From positions 155,150,452 to 155,214,451 of the forward strand of contig NC_085140.1 of NCBI RefSeq assembly GCF_024139115.2: a stretch of 64,000 nt of DNA. The letters run 5' to 3'. The DNA is from Armigeres subalbatus (taxonomy: Eukaryota > Arthropoda > Insecta > Diptera > Culicidae). Made by a program: the position numbers and the translations under genes. The first letter of the stretch is position 1; the number at the start of each line of letters is the position of its first letter. The notes below the pieces were generated by a model that was not told the DNA's origin, searched no databases, and worked only from the letters and a program-made list of their open reading frames with translations. Below are positions 9,271 to 18,631 of this stretch, in pieces.

Positions 9271-11295
9271 TTACTTTTTTCTCTGTTTCTTGTTTTGTAT
9301 CGTTGGCACACCCGCTGCGCTGTTTTGTTCTGTTTCATCGTGTATGCTATGTTTTAAAACGAACGGTTTTTGCGGTACGGCTTTCAGCTGGTTTTTATGA
9401 GCTGTACGATAGTCACCATCTATGTTTATTAAATATGTTAAATTAGTAATTTTTTTGATAATAATTGCTTCTGTGCTGAAAGCTCTACCGTTTGATTTGT
9501 ACGTGTAAATTACTTTGCTATTTTTTTTCAATTCGGGATGCGTTTTTGAGTTATTTAAATCACTAAAACTTGTTTGTAATTTTCTAAACCCTGTGAATTC
9601 TGATCGTGGTATGAATGAAAAAATACGTTCATTGGGGATTATATTATCTTCTGTCGTGGGCGTTTGATGGTGGTGAAATAAAAATTTGTTTATTTCATGG
9701 TCGATCTGTAATGATGAACAGGAATCGTTCTCTTTTATTAGTTTTCTCAACACAGCTTTTGTGGTTTGTACGGCCCGTTCTGCTAAACCGTTACTGGCTG
9801 GGTGGTATGGAGGGCTAAACATATGTTCAATGTTTCTCGATTCGCAATATGTCTTGAAGTTGAAACTGTTAAATGGAGGGCCATTATCACTAACGATTGA
9901 TGTTGCAAATCCAAATATAGTGAAAATGTTATCCAGTTCATGCGCGACGTTTTCTGCGTTAGTTTTAGTCATTCGGCGAATTTCGATCCATCTTGAATAT
10001 GCATCGACAAGTATTAGGAAAGTACGATTGTACTTATGGAAAAAATCAATGTGTATTCGTTCAAATGGTTGAGATGTTTTAGGCCAATTTCCATATACTC
10101 TCGGTGTTCTATCAGTCCCTAATATTTGACACTGTTTGCATGACCGTACATAGTTTTCTATGTCCGTACCACACCCGTTCCAGTATAAATACTTTCGCGC
10201 AATTTGTTTCATTTTGTGAACTCCGCGATGATTAGCATGAAGTAATTCCAGAGACGGTAACTTAAGAGTATTGGGAATGACAATCCGTTCTCCAAATATA
10301 AGACATCCTGATTCAATATCAAGTTCATGTCTTTTTGCATAAAAATGTTTTAAAAGTTTGTCTTTTACATGGCTTGGCCATCCATTTTTCACGAAAGTTA
10401 AAATTTTAGATAAAACTGGATCTCTAATGGAGTTTTCTTCGATTATCTTGGGATTAAGGTTAACTTTGTGATCATCAACCAGATAATTTAATTGACTAAA
10501 TGAACTCCGCTGACTTTCTTCTAGGTCGGCAGTATTCATATCTTGATCTAAAGGTAATCTTGATAAGCAATCTGCTGCATAATTTTCTTTACCTGCCATG
10601 TGAAAAATTTTAAAATCGAAAATAGAGAGTCGTAGAAAATATCTTTGTAGTCTATTAGCAATCACGGATGGTCCTCCCTTTTTATTGTTAAATATACCTA
10701 ATAAAGGTTTGTGATCCGTAATTATAGTTACTTTTTGTCCTAGTACGTATTTATAAAATTTTTCCATTGCAAATACAATCGCCAACGCCTCTCTATGAAG
10801 TATTGGGTACTTTTTTTCAGCATTTGATAATCGACGTGATACAAAAAATACGGGGTTTTCCCTATTGTTCACTGTGTGGCTCAATATACCCGAGATGCCA
10901 TCATCACTTGCATCGCATGTCACAGTGATAGGCTTTAAAGGATCGAAATGCGTGAGGATTTTAGCACAACAAATGGCATTTTTGCTTCTTTCAAAAGCTT
11001 TTCTGCAATTCGCGTCCCAGAACCATTTGGTATTCTTTGATAACAAATTGTACAGTGGAGAAAGAACTAAGCTTAATTTGGGAACAAATTTCGTATAAAA
11101 CGTTATCATGCCGAGAAATGCTTTCAGTTGTGTTTTGCTTTTCGGCTCTGGCACGGCCGTAATCGCTTTCACCTTCTCCGGATTCGGCAAAACTCCTGCC
11201 TCCGAGAGAATGTGACCCAAATATTTCACTTGGGAAACAAACCATTCACATTTCTCGGCATTAACTTTTACGTTGAATTCTTTCAGCCTCCTCAA
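9271..11295 (-). CDS. Ty3/gypsy pol, RT C-terminus, RNase H and integrase
   Basis: A 674-codon frame holds the end of RT (KYLGHILSEAG), then RNase H with D128, E169 and D194 (TCDAS, HREALAI, TDHKPL), then integrase. The integrase has the zinc-binding set H356, H360, C386, C389 and the catalytic triad D417, D470, E506 with exactly 35 residues between the last two, the DD35E spacing. RNase H removes the RNA template and integrase inserts the cDNA into the chromosome. The apparent start is an artefact: the frame really continues upstream through the junction now occupied by the MITE at 11299-11847, and rejoins the RT frame at 11856. All visible catalytic residues are present. The protein ends with a basic tail (KKQRKK). 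Confidence 0.93.
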   Translation of the reverse strand: MRRLKEFNVKVNAEKCEWFVSQVKYLGHILSEAGVLPNPEKVKAITAVPEPKSKTQLKAFLGMITFYTKFVPKLSLVLSPLYNLLSKNTKWFWDANCRKAFERSKNAICCAKILTHFDPLKPITVTCDASDDGISGILSHTVNNRENPVFFVSRRLSNAEKKYPILHREALAIVFAMEKFYKYVLGQKVTIITDHKPLLGIFNNKKGGPSVIANRLQRYFLRLSIFDFKIFHMAGKENYAADCLSRLPLDQDMNTADLEESQRSSFSQLNYLVDDHKVNLNPKIIEENSIRDPVLSKILTFVKNGWPSHVKDKLLKHFYAKRHELDIESGCLIFGERIVIPNTLKLPSLELLHANHRGVHKMKQIARKYLYWNGCGTDIENYVRSCKQCQILGTDRTPRVYGNWPKTSQPFERIHIDFFHKYNRTFLILVDAYSRWIEIRRMTKTNAENVAHELDNIFTIFGFATSIVSDNGPPFNSFNFKTYCESRNIEHMFSPPYHPASNGLAERAVQTTKAVLRKLIKENDSCSSLQIDHEINKFLFHHHQTPTTEDNIIPNERIFSFIPRSEFTGFRKLQTSFSDLNNSKTHPELKKNSKVIYTYKSNGRAFSTEAIIIKKITNLTYLINIDGDYRTAHKNQLKAVPQKPFVLKHSIHDETEQNSAAGVPTIQNKKQRKK

Positions 11296-11298
11296 GAC

Positions 11299-11847
11299 CT
11301 AGGATAGGATGTGCCAATTAGTCATTAAAAATCGTACCGATTTTCTGTCAAAATCGTACCGGTTGCTGATTGGGTGAAAATGACAATCGATTACTTCGAT
11401 CGGCGGTATCACATTTTTAAAAGGGCAGCTTGTTATTACCTTGGCCGTGTTGCTGGGTAATTAAATTGAAATTTACGACAAAATTCAAAAGTTTATTTTT
11501 GGATTTTTTTGGGCAAATTTTATTTATGGTAGACTGCAAATGATGCATGCATGATTCTCAAATTTTGTGCTTATTTAAAACACGTTTTGAAGCATCATTG
11601 ACCACATTTTAACCATTTTTACTCTGAAACGCATCTAATTCCACGTAAAAACTTGTTTCCGTTAGTTTGTACCATCTTTTACGATGAATGATGAAAGAAA
11701 TGAACGAGAAAACATCAAATTGAATAACAAATTATTTGGAGGATTTTGCATAAAAAATATTTGGAAGCACTGGCCACCACCTCGTTGAAGCAATCGCCTG
11801 AGGAAACAACATGGCAGTCAAAATTGAGTTGTCACATCCTATCCTAG
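11299..11847. mobile_element. 549-bp MITE inserted in gypsy pol
   Basis: Ends CTAGGATAGGATGTGCCAA and its inverse TTGTCACATCCTATCCTAG pair over about 19 bp with one mismatch. The host sequence CTCAAGAC is present at both sides (11291-11298 and 11848-11855), an exact 8-bp duplication. That length fits hAT or P-type transposases. No coding sequence. Removing the element and one duplication restores the pol reading frame. Confidence 0.93.
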
Positions 11848-12449
11848 CTCAAGACGACATTTATTGTGTTCAAAAGCTCCTCGTCCGTTTCAGCCCAAAT
11901 TAATATATCATCGATGTAAGTCTGAACATTAGGGATTCCCTGTAAAATTTTGTCCATAACCGATTGGAAAATTGTTGCTGCTGGTTTAACTCCAAATGGT
12001 AATCTACGATACGCATACAAACCTTTATGAGTGTTTATTACCATCAACTTCTTTGAAGCTTCCGATACAACAAGTTGCTGATAAGCTCCTCTCAAATCGA
12101 TGAGAGCGAATCTTTTAGCTCCGCTCTTATTCGTTATCAGCTCATCTATAATCGGAAGAGGGTAGTGATGTGTGATAATGTGAGGGTTTACTGTTTTCGA
12201 ACCATCCATGCAAATTCTTATGTCCTTTTTATTCGATTTTACTACGACTACTATCGGAGAAGCCCATTCTGCGTACTCTACTTTCTCAAGAATTCCTTTT
12301 GCCTCTAATTCATCTAAATGAGTAGCTACGACCTCTCTATGTTTAAAAGCAACAGTGTATGGTTTATGAACAAATGGCTTAGCAAGATCATCGATTCTAA
12401 TATCCACTACAACGTTTTTTATCGGTTCGGTTAGATCATCATCAAACAC
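11844..12449 (-). CDS. Ty3/gypsy pol, RT N-terminal and palm region
   Basis: A 201-codon frame encodes the front of the reverse transcriptase: EWASPIVVVVKSNKKDIRIC, NPHIITHHYPLP, the first catalytic Asp in FALIDLRGAYQQL (D118), LPFGVKPAATIF, and YIDD with D180 and D181. It stops a few bases into the MITE; host-derived codons end at 11856. Upstream it should join the gag-protease frame, but an A8 run (T8 on the plus strand near 12469-12477) and a second shift near 12634 break that link. The spacer between them still reads SLLGRDWLSVIWPHW in the third frame, the usual protease-RT linker. Confidence 0.92.
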   Translation of the reverse strand: MFDDDLTEPIKNVVVDIRIDDLAKPFVHKPYTVAFKHREVVATHLDELEAKGILEKVEYAEWASPIVVVVKSNKKDIRICMDGSKTVNPHIITHHYPLPIIDELITNKSGAKRFALIDLRGAYQQLVVSEASKKLMVINTHKGLYAYRRLPFGVKPAATIFQSVMDKILQGIPNVQTYIDDILIWAETDEELLNTINVVLS

Positions 12450-12578
12450 AGATTCAAATTCTGTTTTTAGTTTTTTTTACGGTACTCTTCACCCAGTTAT
12501 CTCTAGAAATTTCACGCAGAGAATTTATAGTAAAAACATCTCTCCAGTGTGGCCAGATTACGCTCAACCAATCTCTGC

Positions 12579-13867
12579 CTAATAGAGAGATAAATTTTTC
12601 GGAGACTTTATTACCAAGAGATATAGAGCCCAGATTTTCTCACATACTTTAACTCGCACTCTAATTTTACCCAACACGTTTACAGTTTCACCAGAGATAA
12701 CAAAAAAGCTTCGTTGATCTGGTAGTAGTTTACAACTATTAAATCTTTCTTTATATGTATCAAACGAGCAAATGCTCGCGCATGCACCGGTGTCACACTC
12801 CATCAACAAGTTTCTTCCATCTACGCTCAGTTCCACAAAAGCCGGTTTGGAATTATTTGACTTACCAAGTAATACATTGTTCATCCAATTATCCTGACCT
12901 TCTTCAGGTATCAGCTCATCAGCCGAACGATCTTCGCCAGAATCCGTATCATCTTCCAGACTCATTTTCAGGTCTTCCATCGCGGCCGATAACTGATTTA
13001 TCCGCTCCTCAAAAGCTCTCTTCCTACCTGTATTTCCCTTCGGCTGTTGGTACCCAAAACGAGGCTTTTTAGCTTTCGGCAATGTACAGTGATACGAAAG
13101 ATGCCCTTTATTGTAGCAGTTGTAGCACACGGTGTCCGAACTGACTTTATAATTTCCGCGATGACTCGAAATCTCCTTTTGCGATTGGCCGCCGCCAGCG
13201 CACTCAGCGAATCTACCTTGCTTGACGAACCTCTTCCCCCTAGATGAACTCATTGCCCCCATATAGTTTACTGCATCGACACTCAGCTTCGACATTTTAC
13301 GCGCCTCCAGTGCCGCTATTTCAATGGTTTTCGCCTTCTCCAAGAGTTTAGCCAGATTTAAATTGTGATCTGCATCTCGCAACATAGACTCTCGCGTTTT
13401 ATCACTCCGTATACCGGCAACGAACACAGATTGTACCAAAGTAGCTTCAGTCTCAGCACCAACACTACAATGTTCCACAATATTCTGCAAATCTATTGCA
13501 AAGTCATCAAGAGATTCACCTTCTTCTTGTTTTCTTGTAATCAATCGATGTCGTTCAGCAAACACGTTTTTGTTCTCCTCGTGTAGGATCTTGAACTTGT
13601 CAACTATTTGCGCGAATGTTTTATTAACAATTTTGTCCGGTTTAAAGCTACCAATAATACGGTTCGCAGTCTCTTGTCCCACACTAGTGATGAACTCCAA
13701 CGCCTTTTCATCCTCTGGAGTTCTGTTCAACGCGAAAAATATTTCCACAGTCTGTAGATATGAATTAACATTTAAACCTGGTACATACACAGGAATTTTC
13801 CTTTTGTTCTTTTGTCCATGGCTTCCACAATCACTTTATTATCACCTTCTTCTGCCACTGTTGCCAT
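12579..13867 (-). CDS. Ty3/gypsy gag and protease
   Basis: The 403-codon open part (12579-13790) has a capsid-like region, a zinc knuckle of CX2CX4HX4C type (C222, C225, H230, C235 in CYNCYNKGHLSYHC), an acidic linker, and a retropepsin motif with D333-T334-G335 (ECDTGACASIC). Gag packages the RNA; the protease matures the polyprotein. The likely true start is the ATG at 13865-13867 (MATVAEEGDNKV), which lies in another frame; a one-base shift at the AAAA near 13798 separates the two. The C-terminal residues after VKVCEK are read out of frame because of a shift at another A run near 12634. Gag and protease share one frame here. Confidence 0.9.
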
Positions 13868-13938
13868 AGAACACGCCGCCACTAACGACACTATCTATTC
13901 CGCGAATAGTGCTAGTTTCAATCCACTAATGTTTTATT

Positions 13939-13949
13939 CCTCGTCGCCA
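13939..13949 (-). other. Primer-binding site matching tRNA-Ser(GCU)
   Basis: Three bases inside the 5' LTR border the minus strand reads TGGCGACGAGG. This is complementary to the CCTCGTCGCCA 3' end of animal tRNA-Ser(GCU) as I remember it. The tRNA would prime minus-strand synthesis. Confidence 0.75.
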
Positions 13950-13952
13950 GAC

Positions 13953-14124
13953 TGTTACGACCGAGAACTACTACGACAGGGATTCTACAACTACGAGGCG
14001 TTCGGATTACTTGGGCTATATTATTACGTCTTTCCAGTTAGGCTTTCAAGTCAACACTCCTTGATATGCATTTATTGGTAACGTAAGTATTCGGGAGAGA
14101 ATGTATAATCCCACATTTCTCTCA
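13953..14124 (-). repeat. 5' LTR of the Ty3/gypsy element
   Basis: 172 bp, identical to 8758-8929, followed by the ACTAC duplication at 14125-14129. It should contain the promoter for the minus-strand transcript; I see no clear TATA box. Confidence 0.95.
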
Positions 14125-15071
14125 ACTACTACTTACTACAGAAATTTATTTACCTATTTTAGGTTATGGCTTTCAGGCTCAAAAATGGGTTTTACGTTTT
14201 TATTCGACGTTTCGACTACATATATTGTACCTTTATCAAGGAGTTAACTAAGTCCCGTTTTATTGTTTACATTTGTTCTTAGCATAGAACGTTTTTGTCA
14301 CAACTTTATGTACAAACGCCCCCTCTATTGCTCGAGCCATGACCTTAAATAACACTCTGCTAGAAAGAAAATCTAACTTTATACTTAGATGGCGAAGAAG
14401 GGGAAATTACGGGAGAAAATACATAATAGGGGATTTGTTCTGTTTTCCATCTCACTGAACATGTTTTCATCTCATTACAAAACAGAGGAATACAGTACCA
14501 AACTTGTCGCTTCTTTTTGCTATTACAATTAATATCTGGTCCGACGTCGGGGTATGATCTGGGGTATCACTTTGTTTGCTGCATTTAAGATAGTAATCGC
14601 TTGAAATTTCTCACACTCAAGCCCTTATTGCTTCCACTCGTCCTTAAGCTATTCTGTTTCCCTTAATCTGACATCCTATGCAGACAATTGGCCAGCTTTT
14701 CCAGCTTTTTCTTGATGAGTTCAGCTCCGGACCAATCCTTACCTTTTACCCTTTACCCTATTATTGTCAGTGGGGTTTTCTATAACGAATTATGCTCAAA
14801 TTTGGCCTAAACATTCTTTGCATATCATAGAATATTGTGGCCGAATTTCATAAAATTTGGTTTACAAAAACCTCTCGTACAATAATAGAACAAAACCTGC
14901 CAAAGCCGTCATTCCCCCTACCTTTTCATTGCTTTGTTTTTGATGGGATGGAAATGGGAGCTATGAGATGAAGTACCGAACCGTTCCACTACTTAATTTT
15001 CTATTGCTGTACACATGTCATGAGCGTTCTGAACATGATACACCGTGCATACACCATCTAGCGCAATATGG
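14125..15071. other. Unassigned AT-rich spacer
   Basis: No gene, TIR pair or known repeat recognised. No conserved protein motif found in any frame. Confidence 0.4.
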
Positions 15072-15374
15072 ACTGTGGACTTCGTGGCTGTGCGGTTAGC
15101 GACGTCAATCGTCTAGACGCAAGGGCTATGGAGCGCGGGTTCGATTCCCGACCCGGTAAGGAGAAAACTTTTTGTGATCGAAAAATTCTCCACCGGTCCA
15201 CTGGGTGTTATGTGTCCTGTCCGTTGTCTAGGTGTTATATGTTCAGTCTGTACGATCTCTGGTCGAAGACGGTGTTCCTGTCTTTAAAAAAAGTCTTCGG
15301 TGGGATACAAACGCACTGGAGTGTTCGCACGAAATCTTCACACAGCTTTGAACACCAATCATCGTTGATTATGC
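15072..15374 (+). mobile_element. tRNA-headed SINE
   Basis: The head has an A-box-like phrase GTGGCTGTGCGGTTAGCG and a perfect-looking B box in GCGGGTTCGATTCCCGAC about 45 bp later, the internal RNA polymerase III promoter of tRNA-derived SINEs. The body follows for roughly 220 bp (CTCCACCGGTCCACTGGG, GTCTTCGGTGGGATAC). The 3' border with the LINE fragment is approximate and no clean target duplication was found. It could be one of the described Aedes SINEs such as Gecko; not confirmed. Confidence 0.7.
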
Positions 15375-16200
15375 TTACGCAGAAATAATAAGGCATTCAA
15401 ATATTTGCATAATGTCTGACAGTCAAGCAGCATTGAATGCTTTGAAATCAGCAATATGTAGATCTAAACTCGTTTGGGAATGTGTTCAGTCACTCCAAAC
15501 CTTGGGTAGTCGTAACAAAGTGAACCTGTATTGGGTTCCTGGTCATTGTGGCATTGAAGGCAATGAACAAGCTGATATGCTGGCCAGACTTGGTTCATCT
15601 CGACAATTCATAGGTCCCGAACCATTTTGTGGTGTATCTGCGTGTTCTCTTCGAATGGAACTCAAATCTTGGGAACATTCTAAAATAGAGGACATTTGGA
15701 AAACACATTGATTGCGAGGCAGTCTAAACGTTTCATCACACCAAACGTATTTATCACTCGCAAAATTTTAGATCTTTCAAAAAAAGATCTTAACACATAC
15801 ACAGGCCTTATAACAGGCCATTGCCCGAGCCGATATCACTTGAAGCTGCTAGAAAAACTTCAAGATGATGTATGTCGTTTCTGCGGCATACATGTAGAAG
15901 ACTCGGAACATCTGGTATGCCATTGTCCGGCAATTTTTAGAAAGAGATTACAGTTCTTCAACAAGGGGCTGATAGAACCCTCAGAAGTTTGAAGAACAAG
16001 TCCCAATATGGTAGTACGATTCATCAGAACCATAATACCGCATTGGGATAACGCTGGTAGTCAAGGTAATGCAATTGCTCTAAATAGTAATGATGCGTCA
16101 ACTTGACAAAGCTAGATCAAACGGGGCATATATCACAATAGATCTAACAAATGGTTGCAGTGATTAAAATACCCAACAAGGAAAAAAAAATAAAAACAAT
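15375..16200 (+). pseudogene. I-clade-like LINE, RNase H domain and C-terminus
   Basis: A fragment of the last part of a non-LTR pol. The frame from 15412 reads MSDSQAALNAL (catalytic Asp), then YWVPGHCGIEGNEQADMLAR with the conserved His and final Asp of RNase H. A frame shift near 15700 leads to TGHCPSRYHLKLL and a zinc-finger-like CRFCGIHVEDSEHLVCHC before the stop at about 15992. About 200 bp of 3' untranslated sequence ends in an A-rich tail near 16195. The front of the RNase H is deleted: AEII joins directly to RHSNICIMSDSQ. RNase H at the pol C-terminus is typical of I, Loa and R1-group LINEs. Confidence 0.85.
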
Positions 16201-16317
16201 CGTTGCTTTGATCAGTCTGGTAAGCTTTCCAGGAAATCGGTTCTCGTCCATGATTTTTCATAGCTCTACGCGATCTATACTATCGTATTTTGCCTTGAAA
16301 TCGATAAACAGATGGTG
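16201..16317 (-). pseudogene. LINE reverse transcriptase scrap
   Basis: The minus strand reads HHLFIDFKAKYDSIDRVEL, the first catalytic block of a non-LTR reverse transcriptase, then a stop and DENRFPGKLTRLIKAT. It is only about 117 bp and in opposite orientation to the RTE fragment that follows directly at 16318. Confidence 0.7.
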
Positions 16318-16584
16318 CGCTGGGACAAAAAATTCAAAATCATTTTTCGAGGCGTATACGCCCAAGATGCCACGGTGAAACGGTCCTTCGTTGAAGAACT
16401 AAAGACGCGTGCTGCAGATATTCCGGAAGGTGGCAGCGTGGAAGACCAGTGGACCGCCATCAAGAATGCCTTCGTCGCTACCAGCGAGAACAATCTGGGA
16501 GAACTGCACACCCAGAGAAAACAATGGATCACGGATGAGACCTGGAGGAAGATAGAGGAGCGAAAAGAAGCCAAAGCCGCGATA

Positions 16585-17521
16585 CACGCTATTCTGAGAT
16601 TACCCAGTGACTGGGTAGAATTCTCTCATTTTTGCGACCTCTGAGGAGTTGTCAAAATCTGGGTAAATCAATTTTTCTTCGACGAGTAAAATCTACCCAG
16701 ATTTGAGTAAACGGTAATTTGAAAATTTTCGCAAGTTCAAAATGGCGCGTATGTTCTGATTTTGCACGTGAAGGTTTTTGTGCGTATAAGCTTAAAAGTA
16801 CATACAGCGGAAATGGAGCAGCTACGAAATTGTTTGGATAGCGAAAGTTATCAGCGACTCGTTGGTAAGTATATTTTTCATACCAGTTTTGAAGAAATCG
16901 TATCGAATTTCCATTATTCAGGCATTAAGTGCCGCCTTCCTGGCTGCCAAATGTTTGTCGTTGGTGACGAACAACTTTATAAAAAACATTTGAAATCGGA
17001 TCACGATGTTCGCTGCAGCAAACGGAACAACATACCGCTTGCTTGTGCGGATTGCCAGGTCGTATTTCGATTTTATAAGCATTTTCGAAAACATATATTT
17101 GATGTTCACCAAGAGCCAATATTGATGAATGAGGTTATGTCAGAAAGACTCTCTGTAACGGATCCATCCCACCGTCAATCTAGTCCAGGTCAGTTTGACT
17201 TCGCTCCGGATTCAGATGGTCCAGAGAACGTGGTCGAAGATATTACCAACCCCATGTATTACTGCAATGCAGTAGATCTAACAACGTTGAGAAATGAAGC
17301 AGTTTGAAGTTATTTATTAGTGGTTTCCCAAAATCGGTTAAAATGGGTAAAAACAACCCATATGTCAAACGTCAAAATCTGGGTAGATTTGACTCAGTTT
17401 GGGCCAAAATGTTGCTTACCCAAAAATGGGTAAGGGGGAATTTACCCATTTTTGGGTAGCTGCCCTTTTTACAAGACTGAGTGATTTTTCACCCAAAAAT
17501 GGGTAGCTCCAGAATAGCGTG
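16585..17521 (+). mobile_element. 937-bp TA-flanked TIR element carrying a zinc-finger gene
   Basis: Ends are CACGCTATTCTGAG at 16585 and CAGAATAGCGTG ending 17521, with further partial pairing around TACCCA. TA is present on both sides (16583-16584 and 17522-17523), and the RTE frame runs AKAAI into EQSKR across the site. Several GGGTA/TACCC palindromic phrases (TACCCATTTTTGGGTA and relatives) crowd both subterminal regions. It carries one gene, 16813-17307, and no recognisable transposase. TA duplication suggests a Tc1/mariner-like enzyme acting in trans, but that is inference. Confidence 0.75.
16813..17307 (+). CDS. Two-finger C2H2 protein in a TIR element (spliced)
   Basis: Two exons are proposed, 16813-16864 and 16922-17307, giving 145 residues. 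The 57-nt intron has GTAAGTAT at its 5' end and TTATTCAG at its 3' end and keeps the frame whether or not it is removed. The protein begins MEQLRNCLDSESYQRLV and has two fingers: CRLPGC followed by 13 residues, H, 4 residues, H; and CADC followed by 12 residues, H, 4 residues, H. An acidic, Pro/Ser-containing tail ends NEAV. C2H2 fingers bind DNA or protein; the target is unknown. I do not recognise the family. It may be the DNA-binding part of a transposon protein or a captured host fragment. It is free of stops although the RTE around it is decayed. The ATG at 16813 is chosen because it precedes the splice site closely; upstream ATG at 16762 is in frame. Confidence 0.6.
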   Translation: MEQLRNCLDSESYQRLVGKYIFHTSFEEIVSNFHYSGIKCRLPGCQMFVVGDEQLYKKHLKSDHDVRCSKRNNIPLACADCQVVFRFYKHFRKHIFDVHQEPILMNEVMSERLSVTDPSHRQSSPGQFDFAPDSDGPENVVEDITNPMYYCNAVDLTTLRNEAV

Positions 17522-17723
17522 TAGAGCAATCAAAACGAGAAAGGCAAAACAAAGGAGCCAAAGTCTTATTTCGTAATATCTAGGACACCGCAACTTTCCC
17601 GGTCGACTGGATGCAAGGTATCTTAGTGAAGGTGCCCAAAAAGGGTGACCTCACTGTAGCGATAACTGGCGAGGCATTATGTTGCTGTGTACCGTTCTCA
17701 AAGTTCTATGCAAATGTGTGGAC

Positions 17724-17919
17724 TATAGATAGTGGAATATATAGATGAGCGAAGATAAATCCTCTGTCTCCAAACGAACTGTCAAACGTGTCTCCAAACG
17801 AGCATGACGTCACGATTTCAATGGAAACGTTAAGGGCTGTGACGTCATATGCGCGTATGCACGGGCAAAAAAATCGACTCAGCCATGCTTTCGCTCATCT
17901 ATAGATTCTACTATCTATA
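17724..17919. mobile_element. 196-bp MITE with 8-bp duplication
   Basis: Ends TATAGATAGTGGAAT and its inverse pair over about 30 bp (the inner part includes ATAGATGAGCGAA). GTGTGGAC flanks both sides (17716-17723 and 17920-17927); the other RTE copy has a single GTGTGGAC near 38190. The interior contains TGACGTCA-like phrases. Duplication length fits hAT or P-type elements. Confidence 0.9.
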
Positions 17920-18393
17920 GTGTGGACCATATTGCCACGCTCCGTATCATTCTAAAGCAGGTCAACGAATTCCAAGAGTCCCTTTACTTGGTATTCATTG
18001 ACTACGAAAAATCTTTCGACCGTCTCAATCACGACAATGTGTGGGTCGCCCTGAGATGCAAGGGGGCTCCTGAGAAAATCATCGGCCTCATCGAGGCATC
18101 GTACGAGGCCTTTTCGTATAGAGTGCTGCACAATAGGGTCCCTATCCGGGTCGTAGCTGGTATGAGGCAAGGATGTTTTCTATCACCGTTACTGTTCCTC
18201 ATCGTAACCACCGAGATTCTGGAAGGTGCGATTAACCGTGAACCAAACCGCGGGCTGTTATGGCAGCCTATAACCATGGAGCAGCTAAACGACTTCGAAT
18301 TGGGTGATGACGTCGCACTCCTCGCTCAACAGCGCTCTGATATTCAGAGTAAGCTCAATGACCTTGCCGAGCGCTCCTCTTCGGCAGGCTTAG

Positions 18394-18521
18394 GCCGATG
18401 ACATAGTGACGCGTGTGCGTGCGCGAACGCATCTAAGCACTCGTGAAGCAGAATATCAGCAAGAGGATTCCTTTTGTCTTGGACGCGTTTGCGCACGCAC
18501 ACGCGTCACTATGTCATCGGC
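18394..18521. mobile_element. 128-bp near-perfect hairpin MITE with 5-bp duplication
   Basis: Inverted ends of about 38 bp, starting GCCGATGACATAGTGACG, match with one difference. CTTAG is duplicated at 18389-18393 and 18522-18526; the sister RTE copy has TTTAG once there. The stems contain GCGTGTGCGTGCGC, an alternating purine-pyrimidine tract. Confidence 0.9.
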
Positions 18522-18571
18522 CTTAGTCAAAAAAAAAAAAAAACAAATCGTTGGATGTAAACACGGTGACC

Positions 18572-18631
18572 CCTCGAAGGTGAACCAGCCTTGGGCTAAA
18601 AACCTCTTTAATAAAGATTATAATAATAATA
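18572..18631 (+). mobile_element. 60-bp LINE 3' end with TAA-repeat tail
   Basis: A tiny insertion, CCTCGAAGGTGAACC to a (TAA)n tail, flanked by ACGGTGACC at 18563-18571 and 18632-18640. The sister RTE copy has this site unbroken. It looks like a severely 5'-truncated LINE (I-group elements often end in TAA repeats). Confidence 0.8.

Larger units (their letters stand above)
8758..14124 (-). mobile_element. Complete Ty3/gypsy LTR retrotransposon (minus strand)
   Basis: The element has two 172-bp LTRs, flanking ACTAC duplications (8753-8757 and 14125-14129), a tRNA-Ser primer site, a purine tract, and gag, protease, RT, RNase H and integrase in the Ty3/gypsy order. The LTRs are identical base for base, so the insertion is recent. 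A 549-bp MITE sits inside pol and must be younger still. Reading frames are broken only at three short A-rich runs and by that MITE. The single gag with one zinc knuckle, short LTRs and tRNA-Ser primer recall the mag lineage; that assignment is inference. Confidence 0.93.

Noticed and set aside
12075..12308. Plus-strand frames across the gypsy element
   Set aside because: They are shadows of the minus-strand gag and pol genes, which have complete catalytic motifs.
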